Source: Aurantiacibacter marinus (GTDB lineage: Bacteria; Pseudomonadota; Alphaproteobacteria; Sphingomonadales; Sphingomonadaceae). Taken from it: 64,000 bases of DNA. This document shows positions 34,097 through 42,481 of this stretch, piece after piece. The DNA lies in the NCBI RefSeq assembly GCF_001021555.1, contig NZ_LDCP01000004.1, forward strand, positions 1-64,000, given 5' to 3'. The notes beneath the pieces are model-generated. The model was given only the letters and a program-made list of their open reading frames with translations, made no database searches and had not been told where the DNA came from. Numbering within the stretch: the stretch's first letter is position 1; each line of letters begins with the position of its first letter. The position numbers and the translations under genes are program-made.

Positions 34097-35098
34097 GTGA
34101 GCAGATTTCCTTTCTCCGCCATTGTTGGCCAGCACGAAATGAAGCTGGCGCTGCTGATTGCGGCGGTTGATCCGTCGATCGGCGGCGTCATGGTGTTTGG
34201 CGACCGTGGGACGGGCAAATCCACTGCGGCGCGGGCATTGGCTGCGCTGTTGCCGCCGATTTCCGTGGCCGAGGGATGCCGTTATGGCTGCCGCCCTGAC
34301 CAGGCTGGCACCTGCCCTGATCCCTGCACGTCCAAGCGCGCCCGGAAGCAGGCGGTGCCGTTTGTCGACATGCCATTGGGCGCAACAGAGGATCGCGTGC
34401 TGGGCGCGCTAGATCTGGAGCGGGCGCTGCGTTCGGGCGAGAAGGCCTTTGAACCGGGATTGCTGGCAAAGGCGCACCGGGGCTTTCTTTATATTGATGA
34501 AATCAACCTGCTTGAAGATCATCTGGTCGATCTGCTGCTGGACGTGGCGGCATCGCGCGAGAATGTGGTCGAGCGGGAGGGCCTGTCCGTCCGCCACCGC
34601 GCCAGCTTCGTGCTGATCGGAAGTGGCAATCCGGAAGAAGGCGAACTGCGTCCGCAATTGCTCGACCGTTTCGGGTTGAGCGTCGAAGTGCGCACGCCCA
34701 CACAGATTGAAGACAGGGTGGAGATAATGCGTCGCTGCGCCGCACAGGAACGCGATGCGGCAGGCTTTGCCAATGAATGGCAGGCAGAGGAGAACAAGGT
34801 CCTGCGCCAGATCGCGCGCGGTCAGACCAAGCTCGCCAAATTGGAAGTGCCGGACGATGTGCTGACCGACGCAGCGAACCTGTGCATGGCTGTTGGTGCA
34901 GACGGCTTGCGCGGCGAACTCACGCTGATGCGCAGCGCAAGAGCGCTGGCGGCTTTGCGCGGTGCGAAATCGGTACGGCGGGAGCATGTAACAGATGTTG
35001 CGCCCCTTGCCCTGCGCCACCGCCTTCGCCGTGATGTGCTGGACGAAACAGGCTCCACCGTGCGGATCGAGCGCTCGATTTCCGAATTGTTCGGATGA
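34097..35098 (+). CDS. bchI: Magnesium chelatase ATPase subunit I
   Basis: The 333-residue AAA+ protein starts SRFPFSAIVGQHEMKLALLIAAVDPSIGG, with Walker A FGDRGTGKST, the Cys-bearing insert CRYGCRPDQAGTCPDPC, Walker B FLYIDEINLLEDHLVDLLLD, sensor SGNPEEGELRPQLLDRFGLSVEV and an arginine finger region. BchI hexamers drive Mg insertion into protoporphyrin IX with BchD and BchH. Start: GTG at 34097 is the only option, because an in-frame stop lies two codons before it. There is no ribosome-binding site and a PpsR box adjoins the start. The stop overlaps bchD (ATGA). Confidence 0.97.
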   Translation: MSRFPFSAIVGQHEMKLALLIAAVDPSIGGVMVFGDRGTGKSTAARALAALLPPISVAEGCRYGCRPDQAGTCPDPCTSKRARKQAVPFVDMPLGATEDRVLGALDLERALRSGEKAFEPGLLAKAHRGFLYIDEINLLEDHLVDLLLDVAASRENVVEREGLSVRHRASFVLIGSGNPEEGELRPQLLDRFGLSVEVRTPTQIEDRVEIMRRCAAQERDAAGFANEWQAEENKVLRQIARGQTKLAKLEVPDDVLTDAANLCMAVGADGLRGELTLMRSARALAALRGAKSVRREHVTDVAPLALRHRLRRDVLDETGSTVRIERSISELFG

Positions 35099-36807
35099 CC
35101 GGCGCGGCCCAGCCGCCGGACGGGTTGGCCGAAGCAAAGCTGGCCGCACAGCTTTTCATTCTCGCACCCCGTGCATTGGGCGGCATTGTGCTACGCGGTG
35201 GAGGGCCCGCACGCGATGCGGTGCTGGACATGATCCGCGATACAATCCCCTCCCGCCGGATGCCGCCCCACGTGGACGAAGCACGGCTGCTAGGCGGAGT
35301 CGATATTGTTGCCAGCCTGACAGCTGGCAAATCGGTGATGCAAAGTGGATTGCTGACTGAAGCAGAAGGCGGCGCCCTGATCGCCCCGATGGCGGAGCGG
35401 ATGACCGATGCGCTTGCCGGACGGCTGGCGCAGGCCATGGATAGCGACGCAGGCTTTGGGCTGGTGTTGCTGGATGACGGGATCGAAGCCGACGAACGCC
35501 CGCCCGCAGCCTTGACCGACAGGATCGCTTTTGCCTGCGATCTGAGCGGCGTCACATCATTGGACTACGAATCTCGCCTCTGCCCTGATCAGGTGCCCAT
35601 AAGTGCCGTTGAACCCGCCTCCGACGAAACACTCACCGCTCTTGCCGGTGTCGCAATGGCGCTGGGTGTAGACTCGGTCCGGCCGCTGATTTTTGCGCTG
35701 ACAACGGCCCGCGCACACGCCGCCCTAAATGGGCGGACGGCGGTAGCGCAGGAGGATGTGCAAGCCGCTGCCCGCATGGTCCTGGCCCCCCGCGCCACGC
35801 AGATCCCGGAGCAAACGCCTGAGGATGCTGAAAGCCCGCCACCACCTCCGCCAGACAACCCGGACACGCCCGTTGATAGTGACAGCAGCCAGTCTACAGA
35901 GAGTATTCCCGAGGATTTGATATTGGAAGCCGCGCTGGCGGCGATACCGCCGGATGTGCTCGATCTGATTGCCGGGACACGCGCTGGACGCAAAGCGCAA
36001 GGCGGCGGAAGCGGGCGCCGCGCCAAGTCCAAACTGCGCGGAAAGCCGTTGGGTGCGCGCCCCGGAATGCCCCGCGATGGCGCACGGCTGGCGATCATAG
36101 ATACCTTGCGCGCGGCGGTGCCGTGGCAACCCTTGCGCCGCCTTGAGCAAGGGCGTGAGACAGCCACCGGCCACCTTCAGGTCCGCAAGGAAGATCTGCG
36201 CATTCGCCGGTTTGAGGAACGCGCTTCAACGGTCACCGTGTTCTGCGTGGATGCCTCCGGCTCTGCTGCCGCTGCCCGGCTCGCCGAGGCGAAAGGCGCG
36301 GTCGAAATGATCCTCGCTCAGGCTTACGTCAAACGCAGCGAAGTCGCGCTGATTGCCTTTCGCGGAAACGGCGCGGAGCTGCTGCTGCCCCCCACACGAT
36401 CGCTGACCCGCGCCCGCCGCGCACTGGCCGGATTGCCGGGAGGTGGCGGGACACCGCTGGCCAACGGACTAACGCTCGCACGCGAGCTTGGCGGCAGCAT
36501 TCAGTCACGCGGCAACACACCGTTTCTGGTCTTCCTGACCGATGGCAGTGCCAATATTGCTGCCGATGGCACCCCGGGCCGAAAGCAGGCGCGCGAGGAT
36601 GCCCATGCCGGTGCCCGCGCCCTCGCCGCCAGCGGATTGGACGCCTTGGTGATCGACATTGCCCCGCGACCAAGGGAAGACGCAAAGACCATCGCCCGCA
36701 TTATGCAGGCGCGCTATCTCCCGCTGCCCTTCGCCGACGCAAAGGCGCTGAGCAATATCGTGATCGCCGCCCAGCCTGACGCCCCTTCGAACGCCCAGCC
36801 AGCATGA
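35095..36807 (+). CDS. bchD: Magnesium chelatase subunit D
   Basis: The 570-residue protein has a degenerate AAA domain without a Walker A, an acidic Pro-rich hinge (about 245-285, ESPPPPPPDNPDTPVDSD) and a C-terminal von Willebrand A domain. The MIDAS sequence of that domain is VFCVDASGSAAAARL, with TPLANG and FLTDGSAN later. This is the normal BchD plan. The protein forms a two-ring complex with BchI for Mg chelation. Start and stop overlap bchI and bchO (ATGA each), so bchI-D-O is one operon under the PpsR box. Confidence 0.96.
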   Translation: MTGAAQPPDGLAEAKLAAQLFILAPRALGGIVLRGGGPARDAVLDMIRDTIPSRRMPPHVDEARLLGGVDIVASLTAGKSVMQSGLLTEAEGGALIAPMAERMTDALAGRLAQAMDSDAGFGLVLLDDGIEADERPPAALTDRIAFACDLSGVTSLDYESRLCPDQVPISAVEPASDETLTALAGVAMALGVDSVRPLIFALTTARAHAALNGRTAVAQEDVQAAARMVLAPRATQIPEQTPEDAESPPPPPPDNPDTPVDSDSSQSTESIPEDLILEAALAAIPPDVLDLIAGTRAGRKAQGGGSGRRAKSKLRGKPLGARPGMPRDGARLAIIDTLRAAVPWQPLRRLEQGRETATGHLQVRKEDLRIRRFEERASTVTVFCVDASGSAAAARLAEAKGAVEMILAQAYVKRSEVALIAFRGNGAELLLPPTRSLTRARRALAGLPGGGGTPLANGLTLARELGGSIQSRGNTPFLVFLTDGSANIAADGTPGRKQAREDAHAGARALAASGLDALVIDIAPRPREDAKTIARIMQARYLPLPFADAKALSNIVIAAQPDAPSNAQPA

Positions 36808-37691
36808 GCGCCCAGTTGAATTGGGAGCGTGAGGGACGCGTCTGGCCGCACCGCGACGCTTCCCGGTTTGTAAAAGCCGGCGGGCTGGACTGGCATGTGC
36901 AGCGCATGGGAAACGGGCCAGAACTGCTGCTGCTCCACGGCACCGGAGCCTCCTGCCACAGCTGGAGCGCGATGATGCCCCTGCTGGCGAAGCATTTCAC
37001 GCTGACCGTGCCTGACCTGCCCGGCCACGCCTTTACCAGCGGGCGGCTGCGCGGCGGGCCGAGCCTGGCAAATATGTCCGGTGCCATCGCTGCGCTGCTG
37101 GAAGAGCTGGAGGTCAAACCGGCGATATGCGCCGCTCACTCCGCAGGCGTCGCCATTGCTCTGCATCATGCACACCAAACAGACGCCGCGCTGCCCATCG
37201 TCGGTTTCAGCCCGGCCATCATGCCGTTCCCCGGCCTTGCCGCAAAGCTGTTCCCGGCGATGGCCAAGGCATTGTTCGTCAATCCATTCGTCCCACGCAT
37301 TTTCGCTGCCAGCACGCGCATTCCCGGAGAAGCCAAGCGGTTCCTGCGCCGCGCCACCGGATCGGAAACCTCGCCCGAGAATCTCGCTTGCTACGAGGCG
37401 CTGCTCGGCAATCACCGGCATTGCGAAGGCGCGCTGGCGATGATGGCGAATTGGGATCTGGACAGCTTTTCCGAAAGCCTGAAAGACATCGCCAATCCGG
37501 TGATGCTGGCGCATGGCCGGCACGATAAGGCGGTTCCAACTGGCTCGGTCGAGGCAGCTGCCGCAAGGCTGCCCAGTGCGCGGCTCGAACTGCTTTTTGA
37601 TCTGGGCCATCTGGCGCATGAGGAAGCGCCCGAGACTGCCGCGCAGTTCATCATCGACTTCGCGCGCGAACAGGGCGTGATCGACGAATGA
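36804..37691 (+). CDS. bchO: BchO, alpha/beta-hydrolase-fold Mg-chelatase accessory protein
   Basis: The 295-residue protein has the alpha/beta fold with LLLHGTGASCHSW, nucleophile Ser in AAHSAGVAIAL, VMLAHGRHDKAVP (Asp region) and His in DLGHLAHEE. BchO always follows bchD in purple-bacterial clusters; its enzymatic role is unproven, and it is thought to help Mg-protoporphyrin formation. The opening LNWEREGRVWPHRDASRFVKAGGLDWHVQRMG is typical of BchO. The stop overlaps a 57-codon ORF. Confidence 0.94.
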   Translation: MSAQLNWEREGRVWPHRDASRFVKAGGLDWHVQRMGNGPELLLLHGTGASCHSWSAMMPLLAKHFTLTVPDLPGHAFTSGRLRGGPSLANMSGAIAALLEELEVKPAICAAHSAGVAIALHHAHQTDAALPIVGFSPAIMPFPGLAAKLFPAMAKALFVNPFVPRIFAASTRIPGEAKRFLRRATGSETSPENLACYEALLGNHRHCEGALAMMANWDLDSFSESLKDIANPVMLAHGRHDKAVPTGSVEAAAARLPSARLELLFDLGHLAHEEAPETAAQFIIDFAREQGVIDE

Positions 37692-37861
37692 TCGAGATTG
37701 TCTTCTTTTACGCCATCGCGCTGGGCTTCGGGATCTACCAGATCTGGTCAGTCAACCGCGAGATCAAGAAGGACAGAGCAGCGAAAGCGGCAGCCGACAA
37801 CGAAACGTCAGGAACGGGATCGGGGCATGCGGAAGGGAAGCATGAACTGGACGATCGGTGA
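37688..37861 (+). CDS. Small membrane protein downstream of bchO (57 aa)
   Basis: ATG 37688 overlaps the bchO stop (ATGA), giving MIEIVFFYAIALGFGIYQIW, one membrane helix, then a basic linker (SVNREIKKDRAAKA) and a polar Gly/His-rich tail. The four-base overlap repeats the coupling used across the operon, which supports translation. Its last 54 bases overlap the end of the convergent crtC, so the tail may simply reflect that overlap. Function unknown; a small partner of the chelatase or of carotenoid enzymes at the membrane is only a guess. Confidence 0.6.
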   Translation: MIEIVFFYAIALGFGIYQIWSVNREIKKDRAAKAAADNETSGTGSGHAEGKHELDDR

Positions 37862-38872
37862 GGCATAACGGTCCAGATCGAGGCTTTCCTGCACCGCCAT
37901 CATCCGCTCCCCATAAAGCTGCGTCGACAAGGTGGAGCGCGCATAGAATGGCGCATCTTCCCAGGTTTTGATCACGCTGGCCTCGCCCTTGTCCGCGCGG
38001 GTTTTGCGTTCGACTTGCCAGAACGAGTTGGGCAGCGGCGCGACCATCGTCAGCTCTGCCGGTTCAGGCGTGCCATCGCGGGCAAAACGCAGGGCGCTGG
38101 CGAAATGCGATCCATCGCGCCGCACACCTTCGTAATTCACTACGCTGCCGCTGGCCGCATGCGCGCGGGACCAATGCCACAGGCGAAAACCCTCTTCCAG
38201 GGACTCGTCGCCAAAATTGGAATCGCAATAGGCCCCGCCTTTCCAGCTAAGAGCCGGCTCCTTCATCTCGACTCCGATGCGGGCGCGCGGGGCAAGGCAG
38301 TGCCAGCGGTGGCGCGCAGCCGGATCAAGCCCGAAACTGACTGTATTGAGCGCCTCCGGCATCACCCTGATGGTGCCGCGGACCGGGCGCCGATATGGAT
38401 TGAACAGGCGCTTGTCGCGTTCATCAATATCTATTTCCAGTGCATCGCCAGTCCAGCGCATGGCGCTTGGCCCAATGCTTAAGGTATCGCGTTCCTGCAC
38501 CACCGCGCCGCTTGGCCGTTCCGTCATCGCCCAGCGTCCGCGCGGGCCATATAGTGCGACATTGAGCGAGGAATGATTGAGCGGATCGCCCCGCGCGCTG
38601 CGCTTGTAATAGGGTGAAAATACGCTGCCGATAAAGGCGATGATCGTCAGCCCGTGTTTTCCGTCGTCGCTGAGCGCATCGATGTACCACCAGGCGTAGC
38701 CACCGGGTGGAACTGGCGCGTCGAAGCGAGGTCCTGCATGATCGTGCGCGCCGCCAATTGCCCGGACAAGGCCGCCATCGGCATTCCCGCCCCCGGGTGC
38801 GTGCTTCCACCCGCGCAATAAAGCCCAGGGATCCGGGTCCGCGTCCCCTGGCGCAGGAAGGACGCCGCCCAT
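37808..38872 (-). CDS. crtC: Carotenoid 1,2-hydratase (hydroxyneurosporene synthase)
   Basis: The CrtC core begins near base 38740: RFDAPVPPGGYAWWYIDALSDDGKHGLTIIAFIGSVFSPYYKRSARGDPLNHSSLNVALYGPRGRW, with later GTIRVMPEALNTVSFGLDP, GGAYCDSNFGDESLEEGFRLWHWSRA and TLSTQLYGERMMAVQESLDLDRY. It hydrates the 1,2 double bond of neurosporene or lycopene in spheroidene/spirilloxanthin synthesis. The start is uncertain. In-frame ATGs lie at 38872 and 39016 and a TTG at 38818; all lie inside the 3' part of crtD, so the genes overlap by 170 bases or more. The function is firm, the N terminus is not. Confidence 0.85.
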   Translation of the reverse strand: MGGVLPAPGDADPDPWALLRGWKHAPGGGNADGGLVRAIGGAHDHAGPRFDAPVPPGGYAWWYIDALSDDGKHGLTIIAFIGSVFSPYYKRSARGDPLNHSSLNVALYGPRGRWAMTERPSGAVVQERDTLSIGPSAMRWTGDALEIDIDERDKRLFNPYRRPVRGTIRVMPEALNTVSFGLDPAARHRWHCLAPRARIGVEMKEPALSWKGGAYCDSNFGDESLEEGFRLWHWSRAHAASGSVVNYEGVRRDGSHFASALRFARDGTPEPAELTMVAPLPNSFWQVERKTRADKGEASVIKTWEDAPFYARSTLSTQLYGERMMAVQESLDLDRYASPIVQFMLPFRMPRSRS

Positions 38873-40233
38873 CCGTGCGAGGCCCGTCCATAGATCGCTC
38901 CGCCGGTCGAGGGCAAAAACTTCGCGAATTCGTTCGGCGTCAGCAGGCGATGCGGCACCGGCTCCTCCAGCTCCAGCCCGCAATGGTGCAGACGGCGGAT
39001 CATCGCTTCCGTGCATCGATCTCTCTCCTCGGCGGAATATTCGTGGGTGTCGCCATTGGCCGGCGCGTTGACAATGATCTGCAGGCGTTCGCGGCCCAGT
39101 GGCGCTTCAACAGAAAGGGTCTCACGGTCCTGCGCGCAGATATATGTTGTGGGATCGGTTGGTGGCGCGCCTGCACCAATGTCAGCAAATTCGCGGGCGT
39201 AATCAGGCGAAAAGAACACATTGTGCCGTTTGAGAGGGAGGCCGCTCGTTTTTGCATTTGCCAACCATACCATGGCGGAAAGCGACCGCGCATTGGGCTT
39301 TAGTCTGCCTGCGGCCCGCGTCACATCCGGCCCCAGCGCGCCATCGGCCAAGGCGGCAGGATCAGCATTTACGATCACCCGGTCGGCGGCGATGTGCTCG
39401 CCATTGTCCAGCGTGATGCCGGATACGCGGCCGCGGTTCGTTTCGATTCTGGTGACGGCATGGCCGAAGCGATAGCTGGCCCCCTGCGTCTCCCCCAGTT
39501 TCTGCAATGCTGCGCCAAGCGCGCTCAAGCCGCCGTCGATCAGCCACACCCCTTGCGCCTCCACATGGGCGATCAGCATCAGCGTGGCGGGCGCATCGAA
39601 GGGCGATGACCCGCAATAGGTGGCGTAGCGGCCATACAACTGGCGCAGGCGCGGATCGGTGAAATGTTCGCCCAGCACGGTCCACATTTTCTCGTACGGG
39701 CGGATTGCGGACATCTCTCCGATGCGGGACAGGCCAAGACGCTTGATGAACTGCGGCGGCCAGAAGACCTTGCCTTGCCGCAGCAGGGTTTGATCGAGCA
39801 GTTCGAAGATATGCGCAGCTTCCGCACGAAAGCTGCGATAGCCGCGCGCCGCATCTGCTCCGGCAAAGTCACCGATCGCCTCTTCACTGCGGGCTGGATC
39901 GGCAAACAGGTCAAGCCGTTCGTCTGCATTCCACGCATGGCGGGCGAGCGTTTCTGCCGGGCGGACGCGGACATGATCGTCCAGCTCCGATCCGCAGGCG
40001 CGAAAGATCGTGTCGAACACATCGCGCAGGGTAAAAACAGTCGGCCCGGCATCTACCCCGACGCCGTCCACCGGCAAACGCCTCGCCTTGCCGCCGGGAT
40101 GCGCCTCTTTCTCCACCACTGTCACGCGGCACCCTTGCGCCGCCAGCAAAGCAGCTGAACACAGCCCACCCATGCCTGCGCCGACAATCACGACGTGGGG
40201 CGTTGCTGACATGGTCTGGGTGGGCTTGGACAC
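38647..40233 (-). CDS. crtD: Methoxyneurosporene (hydroxyneurosporene) dehydrogenase
   Basis: The 528-residue flavoprotein of the CrtI family starts with HVVIVGAGMGGLCSAALLAAQGCRVTVVEKEAHPGGKAR (FAD dinucleotide fold). It ends with the family signature GLYCAGGSTHPGAGMPMAALSGQLAAR. CrtD adds the 3,4 double bond in spheroidene/spirilloxanthin synthesis. I prefer GTG 40233 (beginning SKPTQTMSATPHV) since AGGAG lies five bases before it; ATG 40212 lacks such a site. The C terminus runs about 30 residues past the usual end and overlaps crtC. Divergent from crtF around one PpsR box. Confidence 0.94.
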   Translation of the reverse strand: MSKPTQTMSATPHVVIVGAGMGGLCSAALLAAQGCRVTVVEKEAHPGGKARRLPVDGVGVDAGPTVFTLRDVFDTIFRACGSELDDHVRVRPAETLARHAWNADERLDLFADPARSEEAIGDFAGADAARGYRSFRAEAAHIFELLDQTLLRQGKVFWPPQFIKRLGLSRIGEMSAIRPYEKMWTVLGEHFTDPRLRQLYGRYATYCGSSPFDAPATLMLIAHVEAQGVWLIDGGLSALGAALQKLGETQGASYRFGHAVTRIETNRGRVSGITLDNGEHIAADRVIVNADPAALADGALGPDVTRAAGRLKPNARSLSAMVWLANAKTSGLPLKRHNVFFSPDYAREFADIGAGAPPTDPTTYICAQDRETLSVEAPLGRERLQIIVNAPANGDTHEYSAEERDRCTEAMIRRLHHCGLELEEPVPHRLLTPNEFAKFLPSTGGAIYGRASHGWAASFLRQGTRTRIPGLYCAGGSTHPGAGMPMAALSGQLAARTIMQDLASTRQFHPVATPGGTSMRSATTENTG

Positions 40234-40273
40234 AGTCTCTCCTACTGAAGATGATTGACGTTTACACACCTTC

Positions 40274-40291
40274 TGTCCAGTTGATTGGACA
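40274..40291. promoter_or_regulatory. PpsR/CrtJ box between crtD and crtF
   Basis: TGTCCAGTTGATTGGACA is an exact TGT-N12-ACA site with near-perfect symmetry. It ends one base before the crtF ATG (40293) and is 41 bases before the crtD GTG, so it can control both genes. A TTGACG that could be a -35 for crtF is at 40255-40260; no good -10 was seen. Confidence 0.85.
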
Positions 40292-40292
40292 T

Positions 40293-41429
40293 ATGGTCAT
40301 CGAAAACCTTCAATCTGCAAACACACACCCGCCCGAATGGAAGCGGCGCTGGATCAATCGGCGCAATCGCATATTTGCCAATCCCGCATTTCAGAAATGG
40401 GCGTCTGCGCTTTGGCCCTTCAGCCGGGTGGCGCGCAAGCATGCATCCCATCTGTTCGACCTTGTGGCCGGGTTTACCTATTCACAGACCCTGCTGGCCG
40501 CGGTTGAAGCCGACCTGCTTGGCCTGCTGGCACAGGGCCCCAGCGATGCCGATGCCATCGCGGCGCATTGCGATTTGTCACGCGATGGCGCGCTGCGGCT
40601 GGTGCGAGCAGCGGCGGCTCTGGGTCTGGCTGAGGAAGTGTCACCCGGCTGGTGGATGCTCGGCGAGCGCGGCGCACCGCTGCATGCCAATGCCGGCGCA
40701 CAGGCGATGATTCGTCATCACAAACTGCTCTACGCCGATCTGGCGGACCCTCTCGCCCTGCTGCGTGCTGACCGGAAGGCACAAACGCAACTCTCCCGCT
40801 TTTGGCAATACGGTGTGCAAGGAAACGACGAAAAGGCTTCGGCTTATTCTGATCTCATGGCGGTTTCCCAGGCGATGGTGGCCGAGCAGACTCTTGCCGC
40901 GCATGATTTTTCGCGGTGCCGCAGCATCCTTGATATCGGCGGCGGTCATGGCGCTTTCGTCAGTGCGGTCGCGGTTCAGCACCCCAATGCACGACTCGGC
41001 ATTTTCGATCTGCCTCCAGTGCTCGAAGGAACTGCAAAAAGACTCGAGTCGGCAGGATTGAACGGCCGCGTCACGCTGCATCCTGGCGACTTTTTCCACA
41101 CCCCGCTGCCCACAGGTTACGACTGCATCACTCTGAACCGTATTCTGCATGATCACGATGATGACGCCGCCCTGGCCCTGCTCAAATCCACCCACAAAGC
41201 GTTGAAGCCAGGTGCCCGATTAGTCATTGCCGAGCCTATGGCGGACACTCCCGGAGCGCAGGGCATGGGGGATGCGTATTTCGGATTATACCTGTGGGCG
41301 ATGAATTCAGGGCGGCCTCGCTCCATAAGAGAGATCGGCGCGATGCTGCAAGAGGCCGGATTCCAGAGCTGGCAGTCCGCCACTACCCGTCAACCCGTGA
41401 TCGCAAGTCTAATTGTCAGTCTGGCATGA
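40293..41429 (+). CDS. crtF: Demethylspheroidene (hydroxyneurosporene) O-methyltransferase
   Basis: The 378-residue protein has an N-terminal dimerisation part (WKRRWINRRNRIFANPAFQKWASALWP, ARKHASHLFDLVAGFTYSQTLLA) and an O-methyltransferase domain. The SAM motif is CRSILDIGGGHGAFVSAVA, and the catalytic-base segment is YDCITLNRILHDHDDDAA, as in CrtF and related class II O-methyltransferases. It methylates the C1 hydroxyl of carotenoids. Start: ATG 40293 is the best fit, but there is no ribosome-binding site and the PpsR box adjoins it; an upstream ATG at 40251 is in frame. Its stop codon lies inside a bchC PpsR box. Confidence 0.93.
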   Translation: MVIENLQSANTHPPEWKRRWINRRNRIFANPAFQKWASALWPFSRVARKHASHLFDLVAGFTYSQTLLAAVEADLLGLLAQGPSDADAIAAHCDLSRDGALRLVRAAAALGLAEEVSPGWWMLGERGAPLHANAGAQAMIRHHKLLYADLADPLALLRADRKAQTQLSRFWQYGVQGNDEKASAYSDLMAVSQAMVAEQTLAAHDFSRCRSILDIGGGHGAFVSAVAVQHPNARLGIFDLPPVLEGTAKRLESAGLNGRVTLHPGDFFHTPLPTGYDCITLNRILHDHDDDAALALLKSTHKALKPGARLVIAEPMADTPGAQGMGDAYFGLYLWAMNSGRPRSIREIGAMLQEAGFQSWQSATTRQPVIASLIVSLA

Positions 41430-41431
41430 CA
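41414..41431. promoter_or_regulatory. PpsR/CrtJ box 1 before bchC
   Basis: TGTCAGTCTGGCATGACA is an exact TGT-N12-ACA site that includes the crtF stop codon (41427-41429). It is centred 26 bases before box 2. Confidence 0.8.
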
Positions 41432-41439
41432 ACTTAGAT

Positions 41440-41457
41440 TGTCATGCTTGATTGACA
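41440..41457. promoter_or_regulatory. PpsR/CrtJ box 2 before bchC, overlapping the -35
   Basis: TGTCATGCTTGATTGACA is an exact TGT-N12-ACA site. Its right end TTGACA (41452-41457) is a consensus -35, followed after 16 bases by TAAGGT (41474-41479), a plausible -10. PpsR bound here would block RNA polymerase at the promoter of the bchCXYZ-puf operon. Confidence 0.85.
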
Positions 41458-41545
41458 CTTAGGCAGCTTTCGCTAAGGTGAACGTCCGAAGAAGCATCTT
41501 GGGATGCCGTGGGCCCGCAAGGGTTGAAAAGGGATGGTTTAGCGA

Positions 41546-42481
41546 ATGGACGCACATGCGGTCATATTGGAAGCTCCAAGAAAGCTGTCGCTGCGTCCGC
41601 TGACCTTGTCTCCATGTAGCCCTTCCGATGTCATCGTCGAAATCCATCACAGCGGGATAAGTACCGGTACGGAAAAGCTGTTCTGGACAGGCGAAATGCC
41701 AAGTTTTCCAGGCATGGGTTACCCGCTCGTACCCGGATATGAATCAGTGGGCCGCGTGATTGGTGGCGGAACCGATGTGGAAGATCGCATCGGTGAATGG
41801 GTCTTTGTTCCCGGTGCAACCTGTTACGAAAGCGCCCGCGGCCTGTTTGGCGGCACAGCGGAAAAGGTGATTCTGCCGTCCGCCCGCGCTCTGCCAGTTT
41901 CCGAGTCGCTGGGCCGCGAAGGCGTGCTGTTTGCGCTCGCTGCGACTGCACTTCACGCGATTGCCGGTGGCACAGTTCCCGACTTGATCGTTGGACACGG
42001 CACGCTCGGCCGATTGCTCGCCCGCATTACCATCGCGATGGGCGCACCTGCCCCCGTCGTATGGGACAACAAGGCCAGCCGCCGTACCGGCGGCGCGGGT
42101 TATGATGTTCTTGCACCAAAGGATGATGACCGCCGCGATTACACCTCGGTCTATGATGCCAGCGGTTATGCCGACGGGATCGACGCACTGATCGGGCGCC
42201 TCGCCCATGGCGGCGAGATTGTTCTTGCAGGCTTTTACGCCAATCGCCCCAGCTTTGCATTTCCCGCCGCCTTCCGCGCCGAAGCCCGCTTCCGTGTGGC
42301 CGCAGAATGGAAGCCGGAAGACCTTTCCGCAACGCGCGACCTTATCGATAGCGGCGCGCTCGATCTGAGCGGCCTGATTTCGCACACAAGCCCCGCCGGG
42401 GACGCCCTCAAGGCCTACCCCACCGCCTTCAACGATACCGATTGCCTGAAAATGGTGCTCGACTGGAGCCAATCAGAATGA
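41546..42481 (+). CDS. bchC: Bacteriochlorophyllide a dehydrogenase (C3 hydroxyethyl oxidation)
   Basis: The 311-residue medium-chain dehydrogenase homologue contains IEIHHSGISTGTEKLFWTGEMPSFPGMGYPLVPGYESVGRV in the catalytic half and GHGTLGRLLARI in the NAD-binding half, as in BchC. It oxidises the 3-hydroxyethyl group to 3-acetyl, which gives bacteriochlorophyll a its red-shifted absorption. It is the first gene of the bchCXYZ-pufBALMC run on the plus strand. The promoter lies 70 bases upstream, so the leader is short. Stop and bchX start overlap (ATGA). Confidence 0.95.
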   Translation: MDAHAVILEAPRKLSLRPLTLSPCSPSDVIVEIHHSGISTGTEKLFWTGEMPSFPGMGYPLVPGYESVGRVIGGGTDVEDRIGEWVFVPGATCYESARGLFGGTAEKVILPSARALPVSESLGREGVLFALAATALHAIAGGTVPDLIVGHGTLGRLLARITIAMGAPAPVVWDNKASRRTGGAGYDVLAPKDDDRRDYTSVYDASGYADGIDALIGRLAHGGEIVLAGFYANRPSFAFPAAFRAEARFRVAAEWKPEDLSATRDLIDSGALDLSGLISHTSPAGDALKAYPTAFNDTDCLKMVLDWSQSE

